NCBI RefSeq assembly: GCF_008330945.1
Contig: NZ_CP043489.1
Location: 3,855,501-3,919,500, forward strand
Reading direction: 5' to 3'
DNA from: Labrys sp. KNU-23
GTDB taxonomy: Bacteria > Pseudomonadota > Alphaproteobacteria > Rhizobiales > Labraceae
DNA length: 64,000 bases
The notes beneath the pieces are model-generated. The model was not told the DNA's origin. It searched no databases and saw only the letters and a list, made by a program, of their open reading frames with translations. The position numbers were made by a program, and so were the translations under genes. This document shows positions 30,157-38,574 of the stretch, piece by piece. Position 1 is the first letter of the stretch; every line of letters begins with the position of its first letter.

Positions 30157-31590
30157 ATGTGTGCGACGATGAGCAAAAAGAAGAAGTCAGACAAGCCCGA
30201 GCATTCAGGCGTGCCGGATATCGAATCCGCGCGCGGCATCTCCGGTATGGACAGCGCGAGGGACTGGTTCCGCGCCCGCAATATCGAGGAGATCGAGTGC
30301 CTGGTTCCCGACCAGGGCGGGGTGGCCCGCGGCAAGATCATGCCGGTGTCGAAATTCCTGGCCTCGCCGGTGATGAACCTGCCGCTTTCGATCTTCTATC
30401 AGTGCATTACCGGCGAATATCCCGCCTATGACGGGCTGGTGGACGCGGTGGAAGCCGATACCGACATGTTCATGCAGCCGGACTGGTCGACCCTGACCGC
30501 GGTGCCGTGGGCGATGGATCCGACCGCGCAGGTCATCCACGACGCAATGACACGTGACGGCCGTCCCGTCGAGCAGGCGCCGCGCCAGGTGCTGCGCCGC
30601 ATCCGCGAGCTCTACCGCAAGAAGGGCTGGCAGCCGGTGGTGGCGCCGGAGATCGAGTTCTATCTGGTCGAGCCCAATACCGATCCCGATTATCCGCTGA
30701 AGCCGCCGATCGGCCGCTCGGGCCGGCCGGAGCTCGGCCGCCAGGGCTATTCGATCTCGGCCGTCAACGAATTCGACGCCCTGTTCGAGGACATCTACAA
30801 ATATTCGGAACATCAGGGCCTGGAGATCGACACGCTGATCCATGAGGACGGCGTGGCGCAGATGGAGATCAACCTGCGCCATGGCGACCCCCTGGAATTG
30901 GCGGACCAGGTCTTCCTGTTCAAGCGTACCATCCGCGAGGCCTCGCTGCAGCACAAGATCTACGCCACCTTCATGGCCAAGCCCATGTCGGGCGAGCCGG
31001 GCTCGGCGCTGCATATCCACCAGTCGATCGTCGACGCCGAGAGCGGCCAGAACATCTTCTCCGATCCGGACACGGGCGGGCCGACCCCGCTGTTCTTCTC
31101 CTTCCTGGCCGGCCAGCAGAAATATCTGCCGGCGATCATGTGCATGCTGGCGCCCTATGTGAACTCCTATCGCCGGCTGACGCGCGATTCCATGGCGCCG
31201 ATCAATGTGCAATGGGGCTATGACAACCGCACGGCGGGCCTGCGCGTGCCGCCCTCGGGCCCTGACGCAAGGCGTGTCGAGAACCGGGTTCCCTCCTCGG
31301 ATGCCAATCCCTACCTTGCCATCGCCGCGAGCCTGGCCGCCGGCTATCTCGGCATGAGCGAGGAACTCGAGGCGACGCCCCCGATCGAGTCGGATGCCAA
31401 GAACCGCGATTTCGAACTGCCGCAGAGCCTGCTCGAGGCGGTTGCGGAAATGGATGAGAGCGAGGCGATCCGCCAGGTGATGGGCTCGTCCTTCGTCACC
31501 GCCTATGCCGCGATCAAGCGCCAGGAATACGAGACCTTCATGAAGGTGATCAGCCCCTGGGAGCGCGAGCATCTGCTCTTGAACGTGTAG
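30157..31590 (+). CDS. puuA: Glutamine synthetase family, probable gamma-glutamylputrescine synthetase
   Basis: 477 residues of the class I GS fold. The N-terminal beta-grasp includes LVPDQGGVARGKIMP. The catalytic domain includes APEIEFYLVEP (metal-binding Glu), SGEPGSALHIHQSI (His loop), RVENRVPSSDANPYLAIAA and a C-terminal ATP region. GlnA's adenylylation tyrosine context is absent, as expected for catabolic GS-like enzymes. Position opposite potGHI and before a PuuB-like oxidase supports gamma-glutamylation of putrescine or another amine. The start at 30157 has GGTGGAAG upstream; ATG 30169 is possible. Confidence 0.85.
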   Translation: MCATMSKKKKSDKPEHSGVPDIESARGISGMDSARDWFRARNIEEIECLVPDQGGVARGKIMPVSKFLASPVMNLPLSIFYQCITGEYPAYDGLVDAVEADTDMFMQPDWSTLTAVPWAMDPTAQVIHDAMTRDGRPVEQAPRQVLRRIRELYRKKGWQPVVAPEIEFYLVEPNTDPDYPLKPPIGRSGRPELGRQGYSISAVNEFDALFEDIYKYSEHQGLEIDTLIHEDGVAQMEINLRHGDPLELADQVFLFKRTIREASLQHKIYATFMAKPMSGEPGSALHIHQSIVDAESGQNIFSDPDTGGPTPLFFSFLAGQQKYLPAIMCMLAPYVNSYRRLTRDSMAPINVQWGYDNRTAGLRVPPSGPDARRVENRVPSSDANPYLAIAASLAAGYLGMSEELEATPPIESDAKNRDFELPQSLLEAVAEMDESEAIRQVMGSSFVTAYAAIKRQEYETFMKVISPWEREHLLLNV

Positions 31591-31597
31591 CATGGGA

Positions 31598-31625
31598 GGG
31601 GCGGGTCTTCGGACCCGCCCCTTTT
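31598..31625 (+). terminator. Rho-independent terminator after puuA-like gene
   Basis: A perfect 10-bp stem GGGGCGGGTC / GACCCGCCCC closed by a TTCG tetraloop and followed by TTTT sits 8 bp after the stop codon. It separates the synthetase transcript from the oxidase gene downstream. Confidence 0.92.
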
Positions 31626-31698
31626 GCCGGAAGCGTCGCCACCTCCGCGCCGAAGGGTGCGAAGAGCCTGGCCGAAAAATCGCGGGAAACTCGACCTT

Positions 31699-31793
31699 TT
31701 GTCATCACCGGGCAGGTCCCGGTGATCCAGGCGCCCCCCAATCTGGTCCGATTGCGGTATCTGGATGCCCGGGGCAAGCCCGGGCATGACAAG
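31699..31793. repeat. Paired CCGGG hairpin repeat
   Basis: Two hairpin units face each other: TTGTCATCACCGGGCAGG... and ...CAAGCCCGGGCATGACAAG. Each arm can fold alone and the two arms can pair together. It resembles a palindromic element widespread in Hyphomicrobiales and lies between the synthetase and oxidase genes. Confidence 0.7.
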
Positions 31794-31858
31794 ATTGAGC
31801 CTTTGTTAGCCACTGCGTTTTTCAGGGCAGGTTTCGAAGACCAGCACATCGAGAGATC

Positions 31859-33148
31859 ATGACCGACAACACCGGCCATCCGGCCAATTCCTATTATACG
31901 GCGACGGCCCGCAAGCTTCCTGCCCAGCCTCAACTGCTGGGCGATGAGCGGGCCGATGTCTGCATCGTCGGCGCCGGCTATACCGGGCTTGGCGCCGCGC
32001 TCGCCTTCGCCGAAAAAGGGCTTTCGGTGATCCTGCTGGAGGCCGCCGAGATCGGTTCGGGCGCCTCGGGGCGCAATGGCGGGCAGGTTCATTCGGGTCA
32101 GCGCCGCGACCAGGATTATCTGGAGAAGCTGGCGGGCCTGGATGGGGCCAAGGCGTTATGGCGGATGGCCGAAGACGCCAAGGCCCATCTGAAGGGCCTG
32201 ATCGCCAGGCACCAGATCGCCTGCGACTACAAGCAGGGCATCCTGATCGCCGATCACAAGCCGCATTATGTGGCGATGTCGCATGCCTATGCCGAAAAGC
32301 TCAGGACGGTCTACGGCTATGACAAGGTCGAGGCCATCGGCAAGGCCGAGCTCGACGCCGTCCTCGGTGCGACCGGCTACTATGGCGGCTTCGTCGACCA
32401 TGATGGCGGCCATCTCCACCCGCTGAACCTGGCTCTAGGGCTGGGGGCGGCCGCGCTTGGCGCCGGGGTGCGGATCTTCGAGCGCTCGCGCGCCGTCAGC
32501 TACCGGGCCGAGGGCAGCAAGGCGGTGGTCCGCACTGCACAAGGCAGTGTTTCCGCCGACTGGCTGATCCTGGCGGGCGACGGTTATCTCTCCGGGCTCG
32601 ACGCCTATACCGAGGCGCGGGTGATGCCGATCAACAATTTCATCCTGGCGACCGAACCTTTCTCGGACAAGGAAGCCAGGGCCTTGATCGCCAACGATTA
32701 TGCCGTCGCCGACAGCCGCTTCGTGGTGAACTATTATCGCCTGTCGGCGGACCGGCGCCTGGTCTTCGGCGGCGGCGAGAACTATCGTTCGGGTTTTCCG
32801 ACCGACATGAAGGCCTTCGTGCGCAAGCGCATGCTCAAGGTCTTCCCCCAGCTTGAGAACAAGCGCATCGACTATGCCTGGGGCGGCACGCTCGGCATCA
32901 CCGCCACACGGCTGCCCTTCGTGCGGCGGCTGGCGCCCAATGTGCTGACGGCGTCGGGCTATTCGGGGCAGGGCGTAATGCTGGCGCCCTATTTCGGCAA
33001 GATCCTGGCGGATGTCACCGCCGCCACCCTCGGCGAATTCGACCGCCTAGCGGCGTTGCCGACGCCGCCCTTCCCGGGTGGGCGCTTGCTGCGCTGGCCG
33101 ACCCTGGTGGCCGGCATGAGCTATTATGCGTTGAGGGATCGGCTCTGA
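31859..33148 (+). CDS. puuB: FAD-dependent amine oxidase, PuuB-like
   Basis: A 429-residue DAO-family flavoprotein. The dinucleotide-binding motif VCIVGAGYTGLGAAL is near residue 34, followed by GSGASGRNGGQVHSGQRRD, which is typical of gamma-glutamylputrescine oxidase. A C-terminal FAD contact appears in NVLTASGYSGQGVMLAP. It probably oxidises the product of the adjacent glutamine-synthetase-like enzyme to an aldehyde with release of hydrogen peroxide. puuC and puuD are not in the window. Confidence 0.85.
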   Translation: MTDNTGHPANSYYTATARKLPAQPQLLGDERADVCIVGAGYTGLGAALAFAEKGLSVILLEAAEIGSGASGRNGGQVHSGQRRDQDYLEKLAGLDGAKALWRMAEDAKAHLKGLIARHQIACDYKQGILIADHKPHYVAMSHAYAEKLRTVYGYDKVEAIGKAELDAVLGATGYYGGFVDHDGGHLHPLNLALGLGAAALGAGVRIFERSRAVSYRAEGSKAVVRTAQGSVSADWLILAGDGYLSGLDAYTEARVMPINNFILATEPFSDKEARALIANDYAVADSRFVVNYYRLSADRRLVFGGGENYRSGFPTDMKAFVRKRMLKVFPQLENKRIDYAWGGTLGITATRLPFVRRLAPNVLTASGYSGQGVMLAPYFGKILADVTAATLGEFDRLAALPTPPFPGGRLLRWPTLVAGMSYYALRDRL

Positions 33149-33155
33149 GCCCCAG

Positions 33156-33190
33156 GGGCAAAGCGCACTCAAGTGAAACGCGTTTTGCCC
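33156..33190. repeat. Single stem of the two-stem repeat family
   Basis: GGGCAAAGCGCACTCAAGTG...GCGTTTTGCCC, just after the puuB-like stop, matches stem 1 of the dispersed two-stem repeat (AGAGCAAAACGC...). The second stem is absent. It may act as the oxidase gene's terminator hairpin, though no T run follows. Confidence 0.6.
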
Positions 33191-33329
33191 GCCATGCCAA
33201 GTTGCTTGCAAGATCCAGGAAAAAATCACACTCTCCCGGTGCTTCGGAAGTCTTCCACGCTGCGACGTCGGATGCTTCCTTTCTATACGCAATCAAGACA
33301 ACGTCATTTTACAATATTGTCAAAGCGGG

Positions 33330-34676
33330 ATGGAAAGCGCCATGGTTTCCTATTCGGATTATTATAGGCCAGGATTGAGTCTGAGCCGGATTGTGCCTGC
33401 GGGATTGATCGGCCGGGGCATAAGGACTTCATTTGTCGCGGGAACACTGACCTTGGCTGCGGCGGCCACCCCGGCAGGCGCGCAAGGTTCCGAGCCTTGG
33501 ATCACGACATGGGCCGCCACGCCCGCGCCGCGCTGGGCCGAGGAATTGCCGGCGCCCTTCGACGTACCCGAAGTGCTGGGCGACCAGACCGTCCGCCAGA
33601 TCGCCCGCATCAGCGTCGGCGGCGAGCAGGTGCGTGTGGTCATCTCCAACGAGTTCGGCACGCGCCCGGTGACGATCGGTTCGGCCAGCGTAGCCCTGTC
33701 CAAGGGCGGTAGCGCCATCGACGAAGGCTCGGTAAAGCCCTTGACCTTCGGTGGCAAGCCATCGGCCGTGATCCCGCCCGGTGCACCCCTGGTCAGCGAC
33801 CCGGTGGACCTGTCGGTCAAGGCCCTGTCGAATCTCGCGGTCAGCTTCTATTTGCCCAAGCGTGCCGGCATCACCTCGGTCCATTGGGATGGCGTGCAGA
33901 CCGGCTACGTCTCTGGACCGGGCGACAAGACCAAGGATGCCGATTTCACCGCCACCAGCACCAACAAATCGCGCCTGCTGCTCAGCCGCATCCTGACCAC
34001 GGCCAAGCCGGAGTCGAAGGCGATCGTGTTCTTCGGCGATTCCATCACCGACGGGGCCTGCTCCACGCCGGACAAGAACAATCGCTGGCCCGATCATATT
34101 GCGGAGCGCCTGCAGGCCGAGGGTCATGCCGATGTGGCCGCGGTCAACGAGGCCTATTCGGGCAATCGCGTGCTGTCCAACGGCATGGGCACCAATGCCC
34201 TCAGCCGCTTCGACATGTCTGTGCTCAGCCATCCCAAGGTTTCGACCGTGGTGATGATGATGGGGATCAACGATATCGGCTGGCCGGGCAAGGACGCCAT
34301 CACCCCTGCCGATCCCGAGCCGACGGCCGAGGACGTGATCGCCGGCTACAAGCAGATCATCGACCGGGCCCACGCCCATGGCATCCGTTTCGTCGGCGTC
34401 ACCCTCACGCCCTTCGTCGACACCTTCAAGGGGCTGCCGACCTCCGGTTACTACACGCCGGAGAAGGAAAAGATCCGCCAGGAGGTCAATGCCTGGATCC
34501 GGACCAACAAGCTGTCGGACGGGCTGATCGATTTCGACAAGGTGCTCGAAGATCCGAGCAAACCCAACAATATCAATCCCGCCTATGATTGCGGCGACCA
34601 TTTGCATCCCAACGATGCTGGCTACCAGGCCATGGCCAAGGCGGTCGATCTTGGCGTGCTGGTGCCCAAGCAATAA
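33330..34676 (+). CDS. Secreted SGNH/GDSL hydrolase
   Basis: A 448-residue exported esterase-like enzyme. The signal peptide is long, with cleavage near TPAGAQG. The catalytic blocks are FFGDSITDG (nucleophile Ser238), MMGINDIGW (Asn314, oxyanion) and CGDHLHPNDAG (Asp423/His426). The N-terminal 150 residues form the extra beta domain (WITTWAATPAPR) seen in this GDSL subgroup, which includes rhamnogalacturonan-acetylesterase-like and lipase members. The substrate is unknown. ATG 33342 is an alternative start. Confidence 0.88.
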   Translation: MESAMVSYSDYYRPGLSLSRIVPAGLIGRGIRTSFVAGTLTLAAAATPAGAQGSEPWITTWAATPAPRWAEELPAPFDVPEVLGDQTVRQIARISVGGEQVRVVISNEFGTRPVTIGSASVALSKGGSAIDEGSVKPLTFGGKPSAVIPPGAPLVSDPVDLSVKALSNLAVSFYLPKRAGITSVHWDGVQTGYVSGPGDKTKDADFTATSTNKSRLLLSRILTTAKPESKAIVFFGDSITDGACSTPDKNNRWPDHIAERLQAEGHADVAAVNEAYSGNRVLSNGMGTNALSRFDMSVLSHPKVSTVVMMMGINDIGWPGKDAITPADPEPTAEDVIAGYKQIIDRAHAHGIRFVGVTLTPFVDTFKGLPTSGYYTPEKEKIRQEVNAWIRTNKLSDGLIDFDKVLEDPSKPNNINPAYDCGDHLHPNDAGYQAMAKAVDLGVLVPKQ

Positions 34677-34743
34677 CGGAACGATGCAAAGTGCCCGGCG
34701 ATGGACCTTGCCGGGCACGCTCTACGGCGTCTGAGGGATGGCG

Positions 34744-34847
34744 CTATAGCGTTTTGCGATTTCTTGGAACCACCAAGAATCGTAAAGACGCGTCCAACCA
34801 AAGAGTTAGAGCAAATAAGCGTTCACACTTGAATGCGTTTTGCTCTA
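34744..34847 (-). repeat. Two-stem dispersed repeat, copy A
   Basis: On the minus strand it reads AGAGCAAAACGCATTCAAGT...GAACGCTTATTTGCTCT, then AACTCTTTGGTTGGACGCGTC, then a stem with CGATTCTTGGTGG...AATCGCAAAACGCT. It fills the gap between two convergent genes and abuts the stop codon (CTA 34845) of the amidohydrolase gene. Confidence 0.85.
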
Positions 34848-36092
34848 GGCGAGCTGGCGGTCGAGCTCGAGGATGGTGCGTAGCAGCACCTCCGCGCCGT
34901 CGGCGCATTGCCGGGGCGAGGAATATTCCCGTTCATTGTGGGAGAGCCCGTCGCGGGACGGGATGAAGATCATCGCCGTCGGGGCGAGGGCCGCCAGATG
35001 GGCGGCGTCATGACCGGCGCCGGACGCGATGTCGCGACAGGACAGCCCGCAATCGGCCGCCGCCTGGCGGACAGCCTCGATGCAGGCAGGATCGAAGGCC
35101 ACCGGCTGCTTGGCCCAGATCCGCTCGATGCGGCTATCGGCCTGGCCGGCGACGGCCTGCCGCAGCGACGTTTCCATGGCGTCCAGCCCGGTTTGGCTGG
35201 GATGGCGCATGTCGATCTGCAGGTTGACCCGGCCCGGAACGACATTGCGGGAATTCGGGAAGATGCCGGCATGGCCGACCGTCAGCACGCCGGGGGCATG
35301 GGCACGGCCGATTGCCTCGACAGCGAGGATGAGCCGGGCGGCGGCGGTCAACGCATCGCGTCGGTTCGCCATCGGCGTCGAGCCGGCATGGGATTCGGTG
35401 CCTTCGATCACCACGTCGAACCAGCGCAGGCCCTGCACGCCGGTGACGGCGCCGATCGCGATGCCCTCCGCTTCCAGTACGGGTCCCTGTTCGATGTGGA
35501 GCTCGACATAGGCAGCCGGCGTTTGCCTGTAGGCTTGGCTGCCGCGATAGCCGATGGCGTCGAGAGCCTCGCCGACGCTGATACCGGCACGGTCGCGCAC
35601 CGCGAGCGCCTCGTCGAGCGTGATGGCGCCGGCATGCACGCCCGAGCCGAACATGGCCGGGGAAAAGCGCGAGCCTTCCTCATTGGTCCAGTTCACCACG
35701 GTCAGCGGGTGTTCGGTGACGATGCCCGAATTCTTCAGGGCGCGAAGGGCGGCGAGGCCGGCCAGCACGCCGAGGACGCCGTCATAGCGCCCGCCGCCCG
35801 GCTGGGTGTCGAGGTGGCTGCCGGTCATGATGGCGGACAGGGCGGCATTGCGCCCGGGATAGCAAGCGAACAGGTTGCCGATCGGATCGACACCCACACT
35901 GCAGCCGAGCTCGACGCAGCGGGCAACAAACCAGTCCCGGACGGCCTTGTCTTCCGGCGTGAGGGTGAGGCGGGAGACGCCGCCATTGCCGGTGCCGCCG
36001 AAGCGGGCGGTGGCCTCGATATCGGCATTGAGCTGCACCGCATCGACGAAGGGCGTCGGGTTCGTCCGGCTGGCGAGAGGCTGGTCCATCAT
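34845..36092 (-). CDS. M20-type N-carbamoyl-L-amino acid hydrolase, probable N-carbamoyl-L-cysteine hydrolase
   Basis: A 415-residue Zn-dependent hydrolase of the HyuC/AllC branch. All expected metal ligands are visible: GSHLDTQP, GRYDGVLG, NWTNEEGSRF, VELHIEQGP and SHNEREYSS. It removes the carbamoyl group from N-carbamoyl amino acids, or acts on allantoate in relatives. Overlap with an ATC hydrolase gene and linkage to a racemase match the AtcC step, N-carbamoyl-L-cysteine to L-cysteine. The start overlaps the upstream stop (ATGA). Substrate is inferred from context only. Confidence 0.85.
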   Translation of the reverse strand: MMDQPLASRTNPTPFVDAVQLNADIEATARFGGTGNGGVSRLTLTPEDKAVRDWFVARCVELGCSVGVDPIGNLFACYPGRNAALSAIMTGSHLDTQPGGGRYDGVLGVLAGLAALRALKNSGIVTEHPLTVVNWTNEEGSRFSPAMFGSGVHAGAITLDEALAVRDRAGISVGEALDAIGYRGSQAYRQTPAAYVELHIEQGPVLEAEGIAIGAVTGVQGLRWFDVVIEGTESHAGSTPMANRRDALTAAARLILAVEAIGRAHAPGVLTVGHAGIFPNSRNVVPGRVNLQIDMRHPSQTGLDAMETSLRQAVAGQADSRIERIWAKQPVAFDPACIEAVRQAAADCGLSCRDIASGAGHDAAHLAALAPTAMIFIPSRDGLSHNEREYSSPRQCADGAEVLLRTILELDRQLA

Positions 36093-36619
36093 TCCGCCTT
36101 GGCGGCTTCTTGCAGCTTGTAGCGGAAATTGCAGTGGCTGGAGCCGTCCATGATCGTCTGCGTGCGCTCGAGCGTGATACGCGGATCATAGCCGGTGCAG
36201 AACACCCCGTCGCGGTTGCAGGACAGCAAGTGCCCGATCTTGCCGAGCCCCATTTCCTTGTAGGTCTCGGCGTAGCGGCAGCGATGGACATTGTAGTCGA
36301 ACTCGGTGTCGGTGGCCTTGACCACTTCGATCACCAGCGCGTCGTCCTGGGTCCACAGCGCCTGCAGGTCCTGGAAACTGCGCAAATCGGTGCCACCCGG
36401 CGTCTTGGCGGCAAAGCTGCGTCCTGCCTCGATGGCGGCCTTGCGGATGGCGGAATCGAGGATCGACTGCGCCAGCTCCTCGCCGAGGCGCTCACGCATT
36501 TCCTCATAGATGGGCGCGATGATGCCGGCCTCGATCCGGCGGCGGGCGAGAATGCCAATCTCGCCCTCCATCACGGCCTTCGCGCTTTCCTCCCGGTCGG
36601 GATCTGCTGCCTGGCTCAT
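36089..36619 (-). CDS. L-2-amino-thiazoline-4-carboxylic acid hydrolase family protein
   Basis: A 176-residue protein resembling the ATC hydrolase family (AtcB), which opens the thiazoline ring of L-ATC to N-carbamoyl-L-cysteine. Conserved-looking features are an N-terminal helical part (EIGILARRRIEAGIIAPIYEE), a cysteine-containing beta region (YNVHRCRYAETYKEMG, LLSCNRDGVFCTGYDP) and HCNFRYKL at the end. The start at 36619 has AGGAGG. It sits between a racemase (25 bp) and the carbamoyl hydrolase (4-bp overlap), the full three-step set. Confidence 0.82.
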   Translation of the reverse strand: MSQAADPDREESAKAVMEGEIGILARRRIEAGIIAPIYEEMRERLGEELAQSILDSAIRKAAIEAGRSFAAKTPGGTDLRSFQDLQALWTQDDALVIEVVKATDTEFDYNVHRCRYAETYKEMGLGKIGHLLSCNRDGVFCTGYDPRITLERTQTIMDGSSHCNFRYKLQEAAKAE

Positions 36620-36644
36620 GGCCTGCCTCCTGCTTGATGATCGA

Positions 36645-37364
36645 TCATGCTGCCAGTTGGGCAGCGTCCGGTCCGGAGGCAAGCGAAAAATCGACGGCGG
36701 CGGCCGCATGGATCGTCGTGGAGTCGAAGCCGGGCAGGGTCAGGCTATTCGGAGAGAGGATCAGGCAGATCTCGGTGCAACCGAGGATGACGCTGTCGGC
36801 ACCTTCGGCCTTGGCCTGCTCGATCAGCGCCTCGAGCTTGTGGCGAGAGCTGTCCTTCACCAGTCCGGCGCAGAGTTCGGAGAAGATGACGTCATGCACG
36901 ATGGCCCGCCCCGCGGCATCGGGAACCATGACCTCGATGCCATGCTTGCCCATACGCTCGGCGTAGAAGCCCTGTTCCATGGTGTAGCGGGTGGCGAGCA
37001 GGAGCGGGCGGTTACGGCCAGCTGCAGCCAGGGCCTTGGCGGTCTCGTCGATGATGTCGATCAGCGGACAGGCGATCGCTTCCTGCACCGGGCTGGCAAC
37101 CAGATGCATGGTGTTGGTGCAGATCAGCACGCAGCCGGCGCCTGCGGCTTCCAGGTCGCGGGCCACGCTGGCGAGGCGCGCTGCAGCCGCGTCCCACTGT
37201 CCGGCCTTCTGCATGTCGACGATATCCTGGAAATTCACCGAATGCAGCATGACCTCGGCCGAGTGCAATTCGCCGCGTCGGGCCCGCACCGCCTCATTGA
37301 TCAGCTTGTAATAGATCGCCGAGCTCTCGAAGCTCATGCCGCCGATCAGGCCGATTTTCCGCAT
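36645..37364 (-). CDS. Aspartate/glutamate-type racemase, probable ATC racemase
   Basis: A cofactor-independent racemase of 239 residues. The two-base catalytic cysteines are Cys82 (LICTNTMH) and Cys196 (ILGCTEI), in the usual positions, and the N-terminus MRKIGLIGGMSFESS is family-typical. It is the first gene of the operon, so it likely interconverts D- and L-forms of the substrate for the stereospecific hydrolase that follows. Aspartate or hydantoin racemase activity is the main alternative. Confidence 0.85.
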   Translation of the reverse strand: MRKIGLIGGMSFESSAIYYKLINEAVRARRGELHSAEVMLHSVNFQDIVDMQKAGQWDAAAARLASVARDLEAAGAGCVLICTNTMHLVASPVQEAIACPLIDIIDETAKALAAAGRNRPLLLATRYTMEQGFYAERMGKHGIEVMVPDAAGRAIVHDVIFSELCAGLVKDSSRHKLEALIEQAKAEGADSVILGCTEICLILSPNSLTLPGFDSTTIHAAAAVDFSLASGPDAAQLAA

Positions 37365-37462
37365 GTCCGTCTCCCATCCAGGGCTTGATTGTCATGGCCG
37401 GATAATGCCTTGAAATCCGCGAAAATGGGTTGCATTCTTTGGGCGGTTTTGTCTGTTTTTGA

Positions 37463-37525
37463 ACAAATTATTTGTGATTTTAATACAACTACGCAAGAAT
37501 TTTGCGTGTATGAATTTCGATACAC
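37463..37525. promoter_or_regulatory. Cluster of palindromes, candidate Lrp-type operators
   Basis: Three inverted repeats lie in the AT-rich divergent promoter: ACAAATTATTTGT (37463-37475), ACGCAAGAATTTTGCGT (37491-37507) and GTGTATGAATTTCGATACAC (37506-37525). Multiple phased sites suit an octameric Lrp-family regulator encoded immediately to the right. Confidence 0.6.
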
Positions 37526-37546
37526 AAACTGAATGCGTAGAGAGAT

Positions 37547-38011
37547 ATGAAGCTCGATCAGCGCGACAAGCAGATCCTGGCAATGCTGCAATTGCAGGCG
37601 GATCACCCTCTCGCCGATCTGGCCGAGAAGACCCATCTGTCGCCGTCGGCCTGCTGGCGGCGCATCAAGCGCCTTGAGGAGGAAGGCTATATCGTCAGAC
37701 GCGCCGCACTCCTCGACCGCAAGAAAGTGGGCCTGCCCACCACGGTCTATGTCATGGTCCGCACGGCCAACCACTCGCTGGACTGGCTGGAGCGTTTTCG
37801 CGCACTCGTCGCCGATACGCCCGAGATCGTCGAGATGCACCGGCTCACCGGGGATATCGACTATCTGCTCAAGATCGTGCTGCCCGACGTCGAAAGCCTC
37901 GACCTCGTCTACAAGAAGCTGGTGGCCAAGCTGCAGTTCAACGACATCTCCTCCTACATCTCGATGGAGATGTTCAAGGACACCACGGTGCTACCGCTAT
38001 CCAATGCCTGA
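37547..38011 (+). CDS. Lrp/AsnC-family transcriptional regulator
   Basis: 154 residues: an N-terminal HTH (LDQRDKQILAMLQLQ...LADLAEKTHLSPSACWRRIKRLEEEGYI) followed by a RAM ligand domain (VYVMVRTANHS, EMHRLTGDIDYLLKI). It is divergent from the racemase-ATC hydrolase-carbamoylase operon and so is its likely regulator. Cysteine-responsive Lrp members are known (for example DecR/CdsR), which would fit a pathway ending in cysteine, but the effector is not readable from sequence. Confidence 0.9.
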   Translation: MKLDQRDKQILAMLQLQADHPLADLAEKTHLSPSACWRRIKRLEEEGYIVRRAALLDRKKVGLPTTVYVMVRTANHSLDWLERFRALVADTPEIVEMHRLTGDIDYLLKIVLPDVESLDLVYKKLVAKLQFNDISSYISMEMFKDTTVLPLSNA

Positions 38012-38016
38012 TGAGC

Positions 38017-38574
38017 TCAGCGCAGCGGGACGAGGGCTTTCAGCCGTTCGAGCCGCCGGCCGAACAGGGAGGGGTCGCCAAGGGCGCGCGCCGTCACCAG
38101 CGCCCCCTGGATGCCCGCGACGATATCCTCGGCGAGTTCGCTTGCGGAATCAGGATCTTTGCCGAGGCGCCGCAGGGCTTGCGCCAGCGCATCCCGCCAT
38201 TCGGCGAAATAGGCGTTGATGGCCTCGGCGAAACGGTCGCGAACGTCGGAGAGGGCGAACACGCCGACGATGCAAACCCGCCCGCCCGAGTGGAAATAGC
38301 GATCCGTTGCCTCGAATATGGTCGCGATCGCGGCTTCAGGATCCGCCGTGGTGCGCAATGGCTCGAAGACATGGGTGCGGAACCAGCCGTCGATATGGGC
38401 GAGCACGGCAGCCGCCATCTCCTCCTTCCCGCCCGGGAAGAAATTGTAGAGGCTGCCCTTGCCCAGGCCCGTTCGCTGGCCGATGAGGGCAAGACTGGCG
38501 CCCTCATAGCCGTGGCTGCGGAAGACCTCGGTGAGGGCCGGAATGATGTCGGCGCGCTCGCGAATTGTCTTCAT
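38017..38574 (-). CDS. TetR-family transcriptional regulator
   Basis: 185 residues: N-terminal HTH (VFRSHGYEGASLALIGQRTGLGKGSLYNFFPGGKEEM) and a helical ligand domain. The stop is separated from the convergent Lrp gene by only 5 bp. It directly follows a DUF1348 gene with no gap, and a long palindrome upstream of that gene is its probable operator, so it should autoregulate the pair. Confidence 0.9.
   Translation of the reverse strand: MKTIRERADIIPALTEVFRSHGYEGASLALIGQRTGLGKGSLYNFFPGGKEEMAAAVLAHIDGWFRTHVFEPLRTTADPEAAIATIFEATDRYFHSGGRVCIVGVFALSDVRDRFAEAINAYFAEWRDALAQALRRLGKDPDSASELAEDIVAGIQGALVTARALGDPSLFGRRLERLKALVPLR

Noticed and set aside
31699..31793. tRNA or riboswitch-like RNA
   Set aside because: No cloverleaf, no TTCGA arm; the two hairpins are simple CCGGG repeats of an interspersed type.
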